A stretch of DNA of 64,000 nt from NCBI GenBank assembly GCA_032622095.1, contig CP136068.1:7295314-7359313 (forward strand). Reading direction: 5' to 3'. The translations under genes were made by a program, and so were the position numbers. This DNA is from Siphonodentalium dalli. Taxonomy: Eukaryota; Mollusca; Scaphopoda; Gadilida; Siphonodentaliidae. Within the stretch, counting starts at the first letter, position 1. Every line of letters starts with the position of its first letter. This document shows, in pieces, positions 12,182 through 25,400 of the stretch. The notes beneath the pieces were generated by a model that saw only the letters and a list, made by a program, of their open reading frames with translations, did no database searches and was not told the origin of the DNA.

Positions 12182-12572
12182 CCCTTTACCCAACAAACCG
12201 GCCACAACCGGCCAAATAAAGCTTCAACAGCCTAAAATATCTTCGGTCTGTCTCAATAGAACCATACAAATATGGGTATCATTGGAACCGGCTCCTTGAC
12301 CACATTGTGATAGTTACAGTTATACCCTGTGCCAATGCATTCTCTTATATATGCGAGTCGACCATAGGTCGCCTCGCATATATAAGAGAATGCATTGGCC
12401 TAAACAAATCTGTTTTTAACACTTTTTACCATTTTTTCTTACAATCTTTAACAATTTTATATTTTTTAATGTGTTAAGCCAATGCATTCTCTTATATATG
12501 CGAGGCGACCTATGGTCGACTCGCATATATAAGAGAATGCATTGGCACAGGGCCCTTCTGTTGGGTAAAGGG
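12182..12572. mobile_element. piggyBac-like MITE, TTAA target duplication
   Basis: Ends are CCCTTTACCCAACA and its inverse TGTTGGGTAAAGGG, flanked on both sides by TTAA (12178-12181 and 12573-12576). TTAA duplication with CCC ends is the hallmark of the piggyBac superfamily. Inside are two long hairpins (12330-12400 and 12477-12547). Their arms read atgcattctcttatatatgc and the loop is a palindrome around cgaccataggtcg. At 391 bp it cannot encode a transposase. Confidence 0.85.
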
Positions 12573-12811
12573 TTAAAGCATTCAAAAGTACAAAACTCAC
12601 ACATTATGTCATTTACTGAGCTATTTTAACCAACGAATTCAGCTAGAATTAAGATGTTCACATATAAGAGTACGAAACTACTATTTCTAGTCAGACATAT
12701 TGGCGGCCATTAGTTCCCAGTGCTTACCATTGTCGGTTCGAGATCGAACTTTATAGCCCTGGAATGTATGTGATCACGTGGTACAAGATAATTCAATTCA
12801 ATGGTCCCAAG

Positions 12812-13397
12812 CACTGTCGGATACCCGTTTAGGTTCGGACATTCCAAGATGGCGGCGCCGAGTACAGAAGATAAACGGTAAGTGTATATATTGTCTTCAG
12901 GCATCAATTAACGACATCTTTCGGTGATACACCTTGAAACAGTTATGTAGGAATTTGTATGCCCAACACATACGTAACACGGCTTTCTCGTGACAGACAT
13001 GTAAATTGTTGTATTTGGCGTGTCAAGTCGTCATAATTTTTCGAAATTTTATCGAGGCGGCGAAATGTTCGCTTTTTCGTATTTTTCTGGCCCTGGGCTC
13101 ATGCATCCGCAAATTTATGTATTGTTGTGGGTAGATTAGGTCACCACACATCTTCGGAATGCAAAACCGGCGATATTTTTATTGTCTAACTCCGAAAAAC
13201 GACCTTTGAAAATTTCAAAATGTTCAGGTTCGGATTCGCAACATTCGCGATGATTTTGTTCAGGTTCAGACACAATTTTCGTTCAGGTTCGGACAAATTT
13301 GGTTCAGGTTCGGACAATTTTAGTTCAGGTCCGGACGCATCAAAACCTTACCTATAAATGACACGCCGAGGTGCAGTCGCGATCTTATTGTGCGTGT
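12812..13397 (+). repeat. Left arm of large inverted repeat, with ATG and donor-like site
   Basis: About 560-585 bases that recur inverted at 15282-15845. Near its outer end it reads ccaagatggcggcgccgagt, which fits a YY1-type CAAGATGGCGGC site overlapping an ATG. Ten codons (MAAPSTEDKR) follow and then gtaagtg at 12876. The inner part carries five copies of gttcaggttcgga at about 20-bp spacing. This may be a promoter plus first coding exon carried by a repeat. Confidence 0.75.
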
Positions 13398-15281
13398 TAT
13401 TAACGAACATGCATTGTTAATTTGTTATATCTAAATATGTCAGCTGAAATTTCCAAATATAGGTGGTAAATTCTCCGAATTAATGGGATAAAAGCCACAG
13501 TTGAATATGCTCGAGCAATGTCTACTATAAACCAGCTAGTGGGACTTATTACATTTTACATATGAGCAACAGTGGTATTATTACTTATCTTCTGAAATAT
13601 CGGGGACACGTGGATATTTAATACCTGGTTCTCGATTTTGAACCCCGAGGCGGAGCCAAGGGGTTTCAAAAAGAGACATCCGGGTATTAAATCTCCTAGT
13701 ATCCCACGATGTTGGCGGAGCTAATGACTTTGTCCCACATCAATAGCTACCATGTGGTGAACTTTTTATAGGTTATCAGATAAATTCACACCAATCAGCA
13801 CCAATAAGAATAATTCAGTAGCAGACCTATCGATCCTGTTTTAGGTGACGTCAATTAAGCTCAGCGCGCTAGAACAATGTCACGATTGGTGAAACTGCTA
13901 GTTCAAGGGTAATTCATAACCACGATGTTTCACGTGCTTTTATACGCTCACTGTCAATAGTTACGGGGACATGGTGCATGATTTAAACGTGACGTTGTTG
14001 TCAATCAGATTGTTAGTCACAACCTGGTGTGGGGACAAGCGTTGTTTGTTATATGTGTCCCTATGAAATAGCTGTAATTTTAAATGACATACGATGTGCT
14101 CTCTTTCGTCAGGACCTTTGCGTGGATAATAATTTTCAAACGTTATCTCACTGTAGATACTTCTGTTTAAAAAAGGGTACACAATTATTGACGCGTGTTG
14201 TATCAATGGAACTACGCGAAATTCCGCGGAAGACTGAAAATAGTTTATTACAGCGATAAGTTCTAAAGAAAAACAAATGATCCCGTTTTATTACGTATTC
14301 AGTTATTTGGGTTTCTGTGTGTAATATTTAACCATTGGGTAGGCACTATTCTCTTAAGCGCATGATGGAAATTTTCCACCAAAATTTAGAGATGCTTAAT
14401 TTGCCAACGGAACAGCTGATATTGTTTGCATAAGTTTCGCTACTTCAGCGTCTAAATTCTTGTTTCGATAAACAATACTTGCAGTTTTGCAGAATTGCTT
14501 ACAATAAGGATAACATAAAGAGAACACATATGGTTTCTCGAATAATATATTCCTGAAATATCGCCGCTCGTGAAGATTCGCATATTGCAGGTATTTTTCG
14601 GCAAACTATAGATATTCTCTATGTTCGCATAGTGCTGAATAGAACGCAACATGTTCGGGCTCTAATTAATAGTCCTGCATAATATTCGTGTGACAAATGG
14701 TTAACTTGTAACTGGATTCAACATTTAGAAATGAGGCAAAACACATAAGGCTTATATTGAAAAGAATACGTTTCGTGTGAATACCCAAATATATCATCCA
14801 ATTATTGATCCAAAAAATGGTATATATTGTCTATCTATCAGCAAGTATTTATGGGCAAATTGTGGGAACAGCTATATAATCACATTAATCGTATAAGCAG
14901 TCTAACACAATAGAGTTACTGTCCGTGGTTCGTTTCTGCGCTTTATGTCTGGGAATATATTGTTAATAGAGACTGGGGGTAAATACATCATTACACGGCT
15001 TGTTGAGGGGGGATCGCCTCGGGGGATACGAGCCTCTGCCGGGGCATACCACACAGTATCCCCCTCAAAACGCCGTGTAACTTATATTATGGACAGTTAT
15101 CTGCGTGCGGCGACCTTCCTGGCATCGTATGTGTATGTGGAGTGGAATCACGCGATCGCATACATCTCACACGCATAAAATAAGAAAGTCCGCCCAAATT
15201 ATTCACGAGTGGGCTAAAATCAAGCCTCGTGTTTCCCATTTATCGTTTCTTTTACGAATGGAAGATAACCAAATGCACACA
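13398..15281. other. Spacer between the inverted-repeat arms; no gene recognised
   Basis: About 1.9 kb without a recognisable coding region. It holds a smaller inverted repeat at about 14993-15080 (ttacacggcttgttgagggg against ccccctcaaaacgccgtgta) with a GC-rich loop. ORFs of 66-81 codons show no family features. Confidence 0.45.
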
Positions 15282-15845
15282 AAACGCAATAAGAACGCGA
15301 CTGTAACTCGGCGTGTCATTTTTATGCAAAGTTTTTGATGCGTCCGAACCTGAACCAAATTTGTCCGAACCTGAACGAAAATTGTGTCTGAACCTGAACA
15401 AAATCATCGGGAATATTGCGAATCCGAACCTGAACATTTTGAAATTTTCAAAGGTCGTTTTTCGGAGTTAGACAATAAAAATATCGCCGGTTTTGAATTC
15501 CGAAGATGTGTGGTAACATAATCTACCCACAACAATACATAAATTCGCGGATCCATGATCCCAGGGCCAAAAAAATGCGAAAAAGCGAACATTTCACCGC
15601 CTCGATAAAATTTCGAAAAATTATGACGACTTGACACGCCAAATACAACAATTCACATGCCTGTCACGCGAAAGGCGTGTTACGTATGTGTTGGGCATAC
15701 AAATTCCTACATAACTGTTTAAAGGTGTATCACCGAAAGATATCGTTAATTGATGCTTGGAGACAATATACACACTTACCGTTTATCTTCTTTACTCGGC
15801 GCCGCCATCTTGGAATGTCCGAACCTAAACGGGTATCCGACAGTG
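15282..15845 (-). repeat. Right arm of large inverted repeat
   Basis: Reverse complement of 12812-13397. It keeps ccgccatcttgg (the inverted ATG/YY1-like site), the donor-like cacttac, and four of the five ttcaggttcgga units as tccgaacctgaac. Differences from the left arm are scattered substitutions and small indels. Both ATG/donor modules point toward the spacer. Confidence 0.75.
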
Positions 15846-16712
15846 GTGGAGATAGAACAATACAGAACTGACATAAAAACTAAATCTGGAGATGGAACAT
15901 ATTTCAATAGCTTCTCATTCATATCTGGTATACGTTGTAATCAATATCTTTTGTTTTTCGGACATAAATACCGCGCCGAATCGAACGATACCGTTATCTC
16001 ATTTTCCCACCAAAATGGATATAGAACATTTTGTCAAAGAGGCGACGCACTGCACTCAGTAGAAGTGGCACTATTTCTATTCGATCTCGACCGAACAACT
16101 ATTCGGCCCAAACTGTTCGACACACCAATAGTCGCCACTTTTTTTGTAAATGTTACATCTCAAAAGTTCGGATTTTATTATTTGCAAAGTACGAACTCAG
16201 ATAATGAGATAAATAGTTCATGTTTTTATATTCTTTCTCCGTTACATCTATGTTATACCATGCATACTTTAATCAAGCTATGTGCTTTTAAATCTAGAAT
16301 TTAATCTGAAATACGCGAGTTTAATTAAATAGACTATCAGGTAATATAAGTAGACGACATATAAGAGTCATATATTTATTTAGATACATGTTTAGAAAAT
16401 AAGTTCAACAATCGTTTGTTGAACTTATTATGGGAACATTTCATGTGAGGTAACTATTCATGCTTCAGTATAGAAAGGGTTAAACGAACTATGTGCTTTT
16501 TTCAATCTGGATGTGCGTCTTGAATACGCGAGTTTGATGAAATAGACTCTCAACTCTAAATATAATGAATTGAAACTATGTCATGATTTTCGCGTGTTTA
16601 TAAAATCCCACCATACGTCCGAATTTGGACCACGCACCGTTGTGTACCCTCGCAGATTACGATTGAAAAAATTTCACGCCGATCGAACGTATTTCCAAAC
16701 TGTCGTAAATTT
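15846..16712. repeat. No gene; part of a dispersed repeat shared with 37.0-37.2 kb
   Basis: The stretch around 16485-16660 (ctatgtgctttt, atacgcgagt, actatgtcatgatttt, ccatacgtccga, ttgtgtaccctcg) recurs in the same order at about 37050-37210. An earlier partial copy lies at 16275-16330. The 184-codon ORF at 15750-16304 begins in the inverted-repeat arm and has no recognised domain. Confidence 0.5.
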
Positions 16713-18695
16713 GCGATCAATACACACGGACGCCTCTACACGGGGACCCTATACAGCGATCAATACACACGGACGCCTCTACACGGGGACCCTATACAGC
16801 GTTCAATACACACGGACGCCTCTACACGGGGACCCTATACAGCGATCAATACACACGGACGCCTCTACGCGGGGACCCTATACAGCGACCAATACACACG
16901 GACGCCTCAACACGGGGACCCTATACAGCGATCAATAGACACGGACGCCTCTACACGGGGACCCTATACAGCGATCAATACACACGGACGCCTCTACACG
17001 GGGACCCTATACAGCGATCAATACACACGGACGCCTCTACGCGGGGACCCTATACAGCGACCAATACACACGGACGACTCAACACGGGGACCCTATACAG
17101 CGATCAATACACACGGACGCCTCTACACGGGGACCCTATACAGCGATCAATACACACGGACGCCTCTACATGGGGACCCTATACAGCGATCAATATACAC
17201 GGACGCCTCTACACGGGGACCCTATACAGCGATCAATACACACGGACGCCTCTACACGGGAACCCTATACAGCGATCAATACACACGGACGCCTCTACAC
17301 GGGGACCCTATACATAGATCAATACACACGGACGCCTCTACACGGGGACCCTATACATCGATCAATACACACGGACGCCTCTACACGGGGACCCTATACA
17401 GCGATCAATACACACGGACGCCTCTACACGGGGACCCTATACAGCGATCAATACACACGGTCGCCTCTACACGGGGACCCTATACACACGGACGCCTCTA
17501 CACGGGGACCCTATACAGCGATCAATACACACGGACGCCTCTACACGGGGACCCTATACACACGAACGCCTTTACACGGGGACCCTATACAGCGATCAAT
17601 ACACACGGACGCCTCTACACGGGGACCCTATACAGCGATCAATACACACGGACGCCTCCACACGGGGACCCTATACACACGGACGCCTCTACACGGGGAC
17701 CCTATACAGCGATCAATACACACGGACGCCTCTACACGGGGACCCTATACAGCGATCAATACACACGGACGCCTCTACACGGGGACCCTATACAGCGATC
17801 AATACACACGGACGCCTCTACACGGGGACCCTATACAGTGATCAATACACACGGACGCCTCCACACGGGGACCCTATACACACGGACGCCTCTACACGGG
17901 GACCCTATACAGCGATCAATAAACACGGACGCCTCTACACGGGGACCCTATACAGCGATCAATACACACGGACGCCTCCACACGGGGACCCTATACACAC
18001 GGACGCCTCTACACGGGGACCCTATACAGCGATCAATACACACGGACGCCTCTACACGGGGACCCTATACAGCGATCAATACACACGGACGCCTCCACAC
18101 GGGGACCCTATACACACGGACGCCTCTACACGGGGACCCTATACAGCGATCAATACACACGGACGCCTCTACACGGGGACCCTACACAGCGATCAATACA
18201 CACGGACGCCTCTACACGGGGACCCTGTACAGCGATCAATACACACGGACGCCTCTGCACGGGGACCCTATACAGCGATCAATACACACGGACGCCTCCA
18301 CACGGGGACCCTTTACACACGGACGCCTCTACACGGGGACCCTATACAGCGATCAATACACACGGACGCCTCTACACGGGGACCCTATACAGCGATCAAT
18401 ACACACGGACGCCTCCACACGGGGACCCTATACACACGGACGCCTCTACACGGGGACCGTATACAGCGATCAATACACACGGACGCCTCTACACGGGGAC
18501 CATATACAGCGATCAATACACACGGGCGCCTCCACACGGGGACCCTATACACACGGACGCCTCTACACGGGGACCCTATACAGCGATCAATACATACGGA
18601 CGCCTCCACACGGGGACCCTATACACACGGACGCCTCTACACGGGGACCCTATACAGCGATCAATACACACGGACGCCTCTACACGGGGACCCTA
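16713..18695. repeat. 43-bp minisatellite, first segment
   Basis: The unit is gcgatcaatacacacggacg, then cctctacacggggaccctat, then aca (43 bases), repeated about 45-50 times with very few changes. A 31-bp short form lacking the 12 bases gcgatcaataca is interspersed, mainly in the second half. All three frames stay open for hundreds of codons (17170-18704), but this reflects the repeat, not a protein. The segment is interrupted at 18696 by an inserted element. Confidence 0.95.
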
Positions 18696-21600
18696 CACTC
18701 TTAAAACGACTGTGTGGTAGAACCACACAGTTACCACACAGTTTGTGTAGCCATTTGATCGACAACAACATTATGTGGTGAATTGTGTGGCAAATGACCA
18801 CACATCTGTTGTGTGGTGGTGGCGAACATACTGTGTGGATCGACCAAAACAACTTGTTCTTTGTAGACACACATTAAATGTGTGCTAAGTTGCGCACAAG
18901 AATGTGTGGATGCAGATGAACAGTTTATGTGTGGTTACTGACCTACAAAGTTGATGTAGTTGACACACACAAAGATGTTTGGGTCCAGCACATTTATTTG
19001 TTCGTTGAATGGACACAAATATGTTTGCACTAAGGAAACAATATGTTCGCCGCTACCACACACGTTTGTATTGTTATTGTACACAATGTTGTTGGGCGAG
19101 ACTACACATATGTGTTAATCACATGCGTACACATTTGTGTGGTTGATCCAAACAATAGTGTTCACCGCCATTACACTATTTTGTATTGTTCTTGTACACA
19201 ATGCTGTTGGGCAAGACAACACATATGTGTTCATTACATCTGTACAAAAGAGTGTGGTCGATCCAAACAATAGGCTGCTAATCCTGCAAAAAAAAATCAT
19301 ATTCAACGAAGAGTGTTTACCGATATTTATTGGCCAAACATATAGTTCGGCTATCGTTGGACCTTTTTTTCCCGCCATACATATGAAATGTTATAGTCTA
19401 CTGATGCTTGACGTGCTGCGCTGGACGTTTTCGAATATTAACTTATCAAACAGCAAACATGCATATCCCGGGGGTCCGCGGCCTTCTTTTGTGTACACAG
19501 CAGAAATCGTGATTGTCGAATGATATAGTATAGCTATAGTCTTTAATTTCAATAATACAAAGACACAAAACAAACAGCCGTTTAACACATTCACGTAATA
19601 TTTTGGTCATCCTTTAAACTATAAGCGTGCATGTTTCAGTTCCATTAATGGGTTTCACATCAATAACTAGAATTTTCCTTCAACTTGAATGTATTGGAAC
19701 AATTCGAAAGTCAGTCTCTGCTATATATACATATATATTGCTACTGGTTGGCTGTCTTACATCAGACTCACCCTCACGTGTGTAGAAGAACAAGCTCTAA
19801 AACTAACTGAAGCTTTCGGAGATCCCTTGAACTATACAAGAAAATTAAGGGCTCCAAAGAGGATAGTCTTTTTGAATGTAATCGCCTCTTGCACAGAAAC
19901 CAAATTACAGCACATGACATCATATGAATACCAAAATCATTGATTGTGGAATTGTGTCTAACTCATACATTCCACCGTGGTTCTTGGTTGGTTGATTATA
20001 GTTTATCTGCGTCGTTGCCAAGGCAGCCTTGTCCATATCTTGTTATTTACATCGACGTTACACCGCGTGACCGCCATGATTTCACCATTGAACCTGTAAG
20101 CAGAGAAGTTATTTTGTTTATAACATGCCATTGGGAATATTATTTACAGTATACATTGTATGTACATCTATAACAGTATTATAATTCATACATTAAAGAG
20201 CGCATTTTCAGAAAGGAATATATTTTTTGAATGATACTAAATATATACATGTACTACTCATTATAGCTTCACATAATGAATGTTCGGACAATTTATAAAT
20301 ATATTTTACTTTATCTATATGGCCAGATCGATGCCTCATTAAGCGCAATCTTGACACGGGAAATTTGCAATTTTACATAAGGAATTGTAGCTATATATAA
20401 CACAATACATTCATAGCCCCCCCCCCCACCCCTTTTTATAGTATAAACGACAACTCTTCACCATGTACGTCACTTAGTCCAAATGCTAATAATACTTTAA
20501 TGACACATCTCACTATTCTGCAGTATTTATAATTTTAGATTATTTATAAGTTCATTATTTGCTATGACATTTATTGAATGACATAATATTCTTCACAATT
20601 TAAAGTTTTGGACACAAACGGTGGCTACATATGTATTAGATATACGACATCACCCCCCCCCCCGGGCCCCTCCCTCGGTAACCAAATTTACGCAAGTTAT
20701 ACATAGCAGAGGAGCCAAATTATGCATGTTAATTTTTCACATCCTCTTGGTAAACCACCAATATAATTGACAAATAAATACCACACCCACCCACCCAACA
20801 ATTTGTTTCCCTTGGTACATTGATCGTCCATTGTGGTATTTCAAGGTTTATTGCAACAGTGATGCTCATCATATTCAAATTAAATTAATTTGAAACACCA
20901 ATTTCACACATTTTGTGTGATTCCGGGTGCCACATGTCATATAGAACTTCGTAGTATGCGACTAGGGCATTTCAGTGACAGCCACAAGTCTCATTCATGG
21001 ACGCGGCTCAGTGGTCGCCGTTGATGGGCGGGGGGGGGGGCGTGGGGTGTCCACATTCAAATGTCGAAGTACACCCCACTATCCCCCTTGAACCATATTT
21101 GTAGAATTATATTTGCACACCACCCTCTCGTTCTGAATTTTCCAATTGTTACCTCAAGCTTTCCAACTATTAGAATTTCCAACCAAATGGAAGTCTTCCA
21201 CCCGATGGCCATTTGAGGCCATTTTTTTTTACCAAAAGTAGAAAAATATGCTAGTTTGTCTAAAAAAAACTAAAAATTTCCCACTAATTACTGGTTGAAA
21301 AATCAAACAAAGAGAACAATTTCAACCTATTATAATGCATGTGGTGTAAAACTTGTAACTTTGCGTCAGGCATGAAATTTCCAACTGTTGGAATTTTTAG
21401 TAAATTTTACCGAGGTTTGGGATAGGGTTATAGACACACCCTTCCCAATATCCGCCCTGTCGCCACGTCACTGGTCTCAGTATATATTTCCTCTCATCTG
21501 CATTCCATATAAACACAAAAAACGTCGTTACTTTATCAACATGAGAACCTTACCGTGCAAAATAATAAAATTGTGGTTCTGGTTTAAAGCACGCTGTATA

Positions 21601-22228
21601 ATATATAGTGTGTATGTGATGAACACACATTTGTTCAGTAAATGTCTTCACCACACAGTTGAATTTGTCAATTTACATAAAGACAATTTTCGAGCAGGTT
21701 TTGTGCTTCGGAAAGATGTGTATCATATAGACTACAGAAACAACAGATAAACCCAGATAAACGCACAACTCTAAAATGTAAATATATGACTATGCGACAG
21801 GAATTGATGAATCAGAAAATCCAAATCAAGTTTATTATTTCGTTCAATCATGTTTTATACAAAAAGGATACGGAAATTCTCACAAAGGTGAATATCTTGC
21901 CAATTTAAATATAATCTTACCTTAACTATAGAAATAATCGATGAGACCGACCAATATATCGAATTTCGAGATCCACCACAATCAACAAGACTCCATGTGT
22001 ACACTTTACTGCAGCCTGTGAGCCTGTACGAAACAACGACGAGCGCGTGACCACCACGTGAAATTTAAAAAAACCGACGTCACATACAAATATGTGTGGT
22101 GATGTACACATATTTGTGTGGATATTGGGTGATACACACATATGTGTGTATTGTGTACACATTTATGTTCAGATAATGCCTCCACACAGTCATTGTGTGG
22201 AAGCTGCCACACAGTCCTTTTTACAGTG
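18696..22228. mobile_element. Non-autonomous element 1 inserted in the 43-bp array (TA duplication)
   Basis: Left end CACTCTTAAAACGACTGTGT and right end, inverted, CACTGTAAAAAGGACTGTGT. The array base pair TA is present on both sides (18694-18695 and 22229-22230). Removing the element and one TA restores an uninterrupted array unit. The outer 200-500 bases on each side are crowded with ccacaca / tgtgtgg and acatatgtgt motifs in both orientations. The middle 2 kb has only short ORFs without transposase features, plus poly-C tracts at 20418 and 20653. TA duplication fits the Tc1/mariner/IS630 supergroup, but the family is unassigned. Confidence 0.85.
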
Positions 22229-22230
22229 TA

Positions 22231-22421
22231 TACAGCGATCAATACACACGGACGCCTCCACACGGGGACCCTGTACACACGGACGCCTCTACACGGGGAC
22301 CCTATACAGAGATCAATACACACGGACGCCTCTACACGGGGACCCTATACAGCGATCAATACACACGGACGCCTCCACACGGGGACCCTATACACACGGA
22401 CGCCTCTACACGGGGACCCTA
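22231..22421. repeat. 43-bp minisatellite, second segment
   Basis: About five units, including two of the 31-bp short form, continuing exactly from the first segment once element 1 is removed. It ends at the TA (22420-22421) that starts the second insertion. Confidence 0.93.
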
Positions 22422-25400
22422 CACACTTAGAAATAACAAGCCATATAGGTACTAAGGTAGTGCCAATATGTCTGTTAGTACCAGACCAACGGGTACCGAG
22501 AAGAATTTGGTTCTAAATATTGATATAGTACCACCCATGTTGGTATTATCCACTCTCGGAACCCAAATGTTAGCCACGTGATGGCATCACGTGATAATTA
22601 ATTTGGCACTAGCGCGATCTCGGTACCCAAGTGTTACCCACGTGATGGCATCACGTGATATAATTCTTTTGGTACTAGCCGATCTCGATACAATGGCGGC
22701 GTTCATCACTTCAAGTTGCGACGATTGAGATTTTTCACAGTATATAAACATGGACGAAGAGACAAACAAACCTCAGACTTAGACATTTTATGTTGGTATC
22801 GGAGTCGGCTTACACGCCTTAGTATTATGCCAGTTTCTAGGTACGTTGTTCGCTCGCTGGGTGGATTTAAGATTAGGGAAGTAACTTCTCTGAAATTCAT
22901 CAACATATTTTGTGTGTGTGAAATTGGACCTAACTGGCTTCTCAATAACCTGGAATATTGTCAGCACTCTGTGGATTATGGTTGTACATGGACGGGATAA
23001 GATGATATATAACCTCCGAAAAAATAACGGGCGTTTACATTATTGAAAGAGCAAATTTTCGGTGAACCGAACCAGACCGAATTGAAAAGTCATTGAGTGC
23101 AGACTGCAGTGGTGTTACATGCACAACACAAAAGTATTGTGAATTACAAAAGACAGATACTTAAGTTTCACAACATTATAAACATGAATTAACTCACAAG
23201 CGTCAACCACTGGTGACTATGATTACGAGACATCCGATTCTGTAGAAATTAGTCAGAGTCATGACATCACAGTTCAACAAGTTTGATGGGTATAACGTAC
23301 AAGTACATGTGCAAAGGACGACAGATAATAATCTTCAATTTTCATCGAAACGTGATTTGAGAACCATGTCGCCATGACATATGTCGCCCAGTTACGGAGT
23401 CTGCTATTCTTTTGATCGAAACGCCTGTGATGCTGTGATACTGTTCTGATATATTTATGGAATGGTGGATAATCTCGGAGATATGGATGCAATTCTGGGC
23501 TCCACGTTATAACTGAATCAATCGCAATCGCAAGCTTTTAGTAACGTACATGTACTACCGCTATGCTCTAATTGATCACCCCCCCCCCCACTTTAACAAG
23601 GTTGTAGGGCATTAATGACATCGGTTATACCATACCGCCGTTCAACCATGGTCAAGTGGTTGATATGTGGCAACCGTAGATAATCTTACAGTCTTATAAA
23701 TAATATTTTGCGACCACTGTACTTCGCACTAATTTATCACATGGACACCTTGTAAACATCCAGTCCACCTTTTCATCAGCGCCATGCACCATATTAACTA
23801 TACACAAAACAATATTTCAATTAATAATTTGTTTATGATTTAATTAACATTCAAAGTTGGTCACTGACCATCATTCGCAACTACTCGTAATATCGGTGGC
23901 CAATGTCGTTAATGGGGAGGGGTCAATTAGAGCTTAGCTGTATACATACATGAACATGTAGACCATTCCAATGTCCAGATGCTTCATGTTCTTATCAAAA
24001 CATGTATGGCTACATGTGTGGTTATCATTCTGAGCGATTCGGCCAGTTCCGCTTTGCTAGGAAATAACCTCATCCATACACTGTAACTGGAAACCATATT
24101 AGCGAAATTCTACATTATATGGCTCTGGTGATCAGGCAATGCCAAGTGTTGACTTAGTGACGCATAGATGCGAATGGAGAATAATTTATTAGCTATGGCT
24201 TTACCAAACTTTATCATATATTAAATACATTAAACTCTCTTTGTGTTACATGTATCTTAGCATTTGATCATTTACTGATACAGCGCATTGGAAGTGTACG
24301 ATAAACAAAACACTGAACACCGTGGCAATTTTTTTTGGAGAGTGATAATAATTCTGGTAACCAATTCAACATCTCCTTGTAGCGAGGACGAGTGAGCGCT
24401 ATAGCGGTATTTTTTAAACAACAGTTAATTAACCAAAGTTACCGTAATGGTCTCCCCAATTTTGAGTATTTTGCTTATCGCACACTATTTACAAAGGTTT
24501 GGGAGTTTTCGCAAAGATTTGTTCCATTGGCTGTGAATGACCAATCGGTCTATTTTAGCATGTCCGGGCAATTATAGATTGATAGGTTGTTCACTCAGAC
24601 CTGTTAAGATGTCTGATTTATAATGTTCACAGAAGCCCATTATCGGCAAAAAGCCTTTGCGACAAATCTCAAACATCTTTGCGATAAATCGCAGAATATA
24701 ATCGCCCAGTACGTAGTCTGAGAGTTATCGTAAAGATCTTTGAGATTTATCGTAAAGGTTTGTGTGTTATCACAAAAGTGTTTGTGATTTATCGCAAATA
24801 TTTGCTCAATCATCACTCATGCATTTGGCTGTGAATGACTGATCGGTCTATTTTAGTCCGACCGGGCATAGATTGATAGGTTCACTCAGACCTGTTTAAG
24901 ATTTCTGATTTATAATATTCACAGAAGCCCATTAGTGCCAAAAAATCTTTGCGACAAATCTCAAACATCTTTGTGATAGATAAAAACATTTATTCACAGA
25001 GTACGTAGTCTGAGATTTATCGTAAAGATGTTTGAGATTTATCGTAATGGTTTGCGTGTTATCACGAAGGTGTTTGTGATTTTTCGCAAAGTTTTGCTTC
25101 TCTGAACATTCTTGAATATGTTTGTGAATGACTGATCGGTCTATTTTAGCCCGACCGTTCAATTATAAATTGATAGGTTGTTCACTGAGACCTGTTTAAG
25201 ATGGCTGATTTATAATGTTTACACACAAATTAAGATATTTTTAGCACCAAAAAAGTTTGCCACAAATCTCAAACATGTTTGCGATAATTCGCAAAATTTA
25301 ATCACCCAGTACGCAGTCTGAGAGTCCTCGTAAAGATGTCTGAGATTTATCGTAAAGGTTTGCGCGTTATCGCAAAGTGTTTGTAATTTTTCGCAATGTT

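Noticed and set aside
14993-15080. Possible tRNA or structured RNA from the GC-rich hairpin
   Set aside because: No cloverleaf or T-loop consensus. It fits a plain inverted repeat within the spacer.
16570-18704. Long + strand ORFs of 122-288 codons with a Thr/Gly/Pro-rich repeat
   Set aside because: All three frames of the 43-bp satellite are open because the unit lacks stops. The same peptide appears at every segment. No start, splice or codon signal supports a protein.
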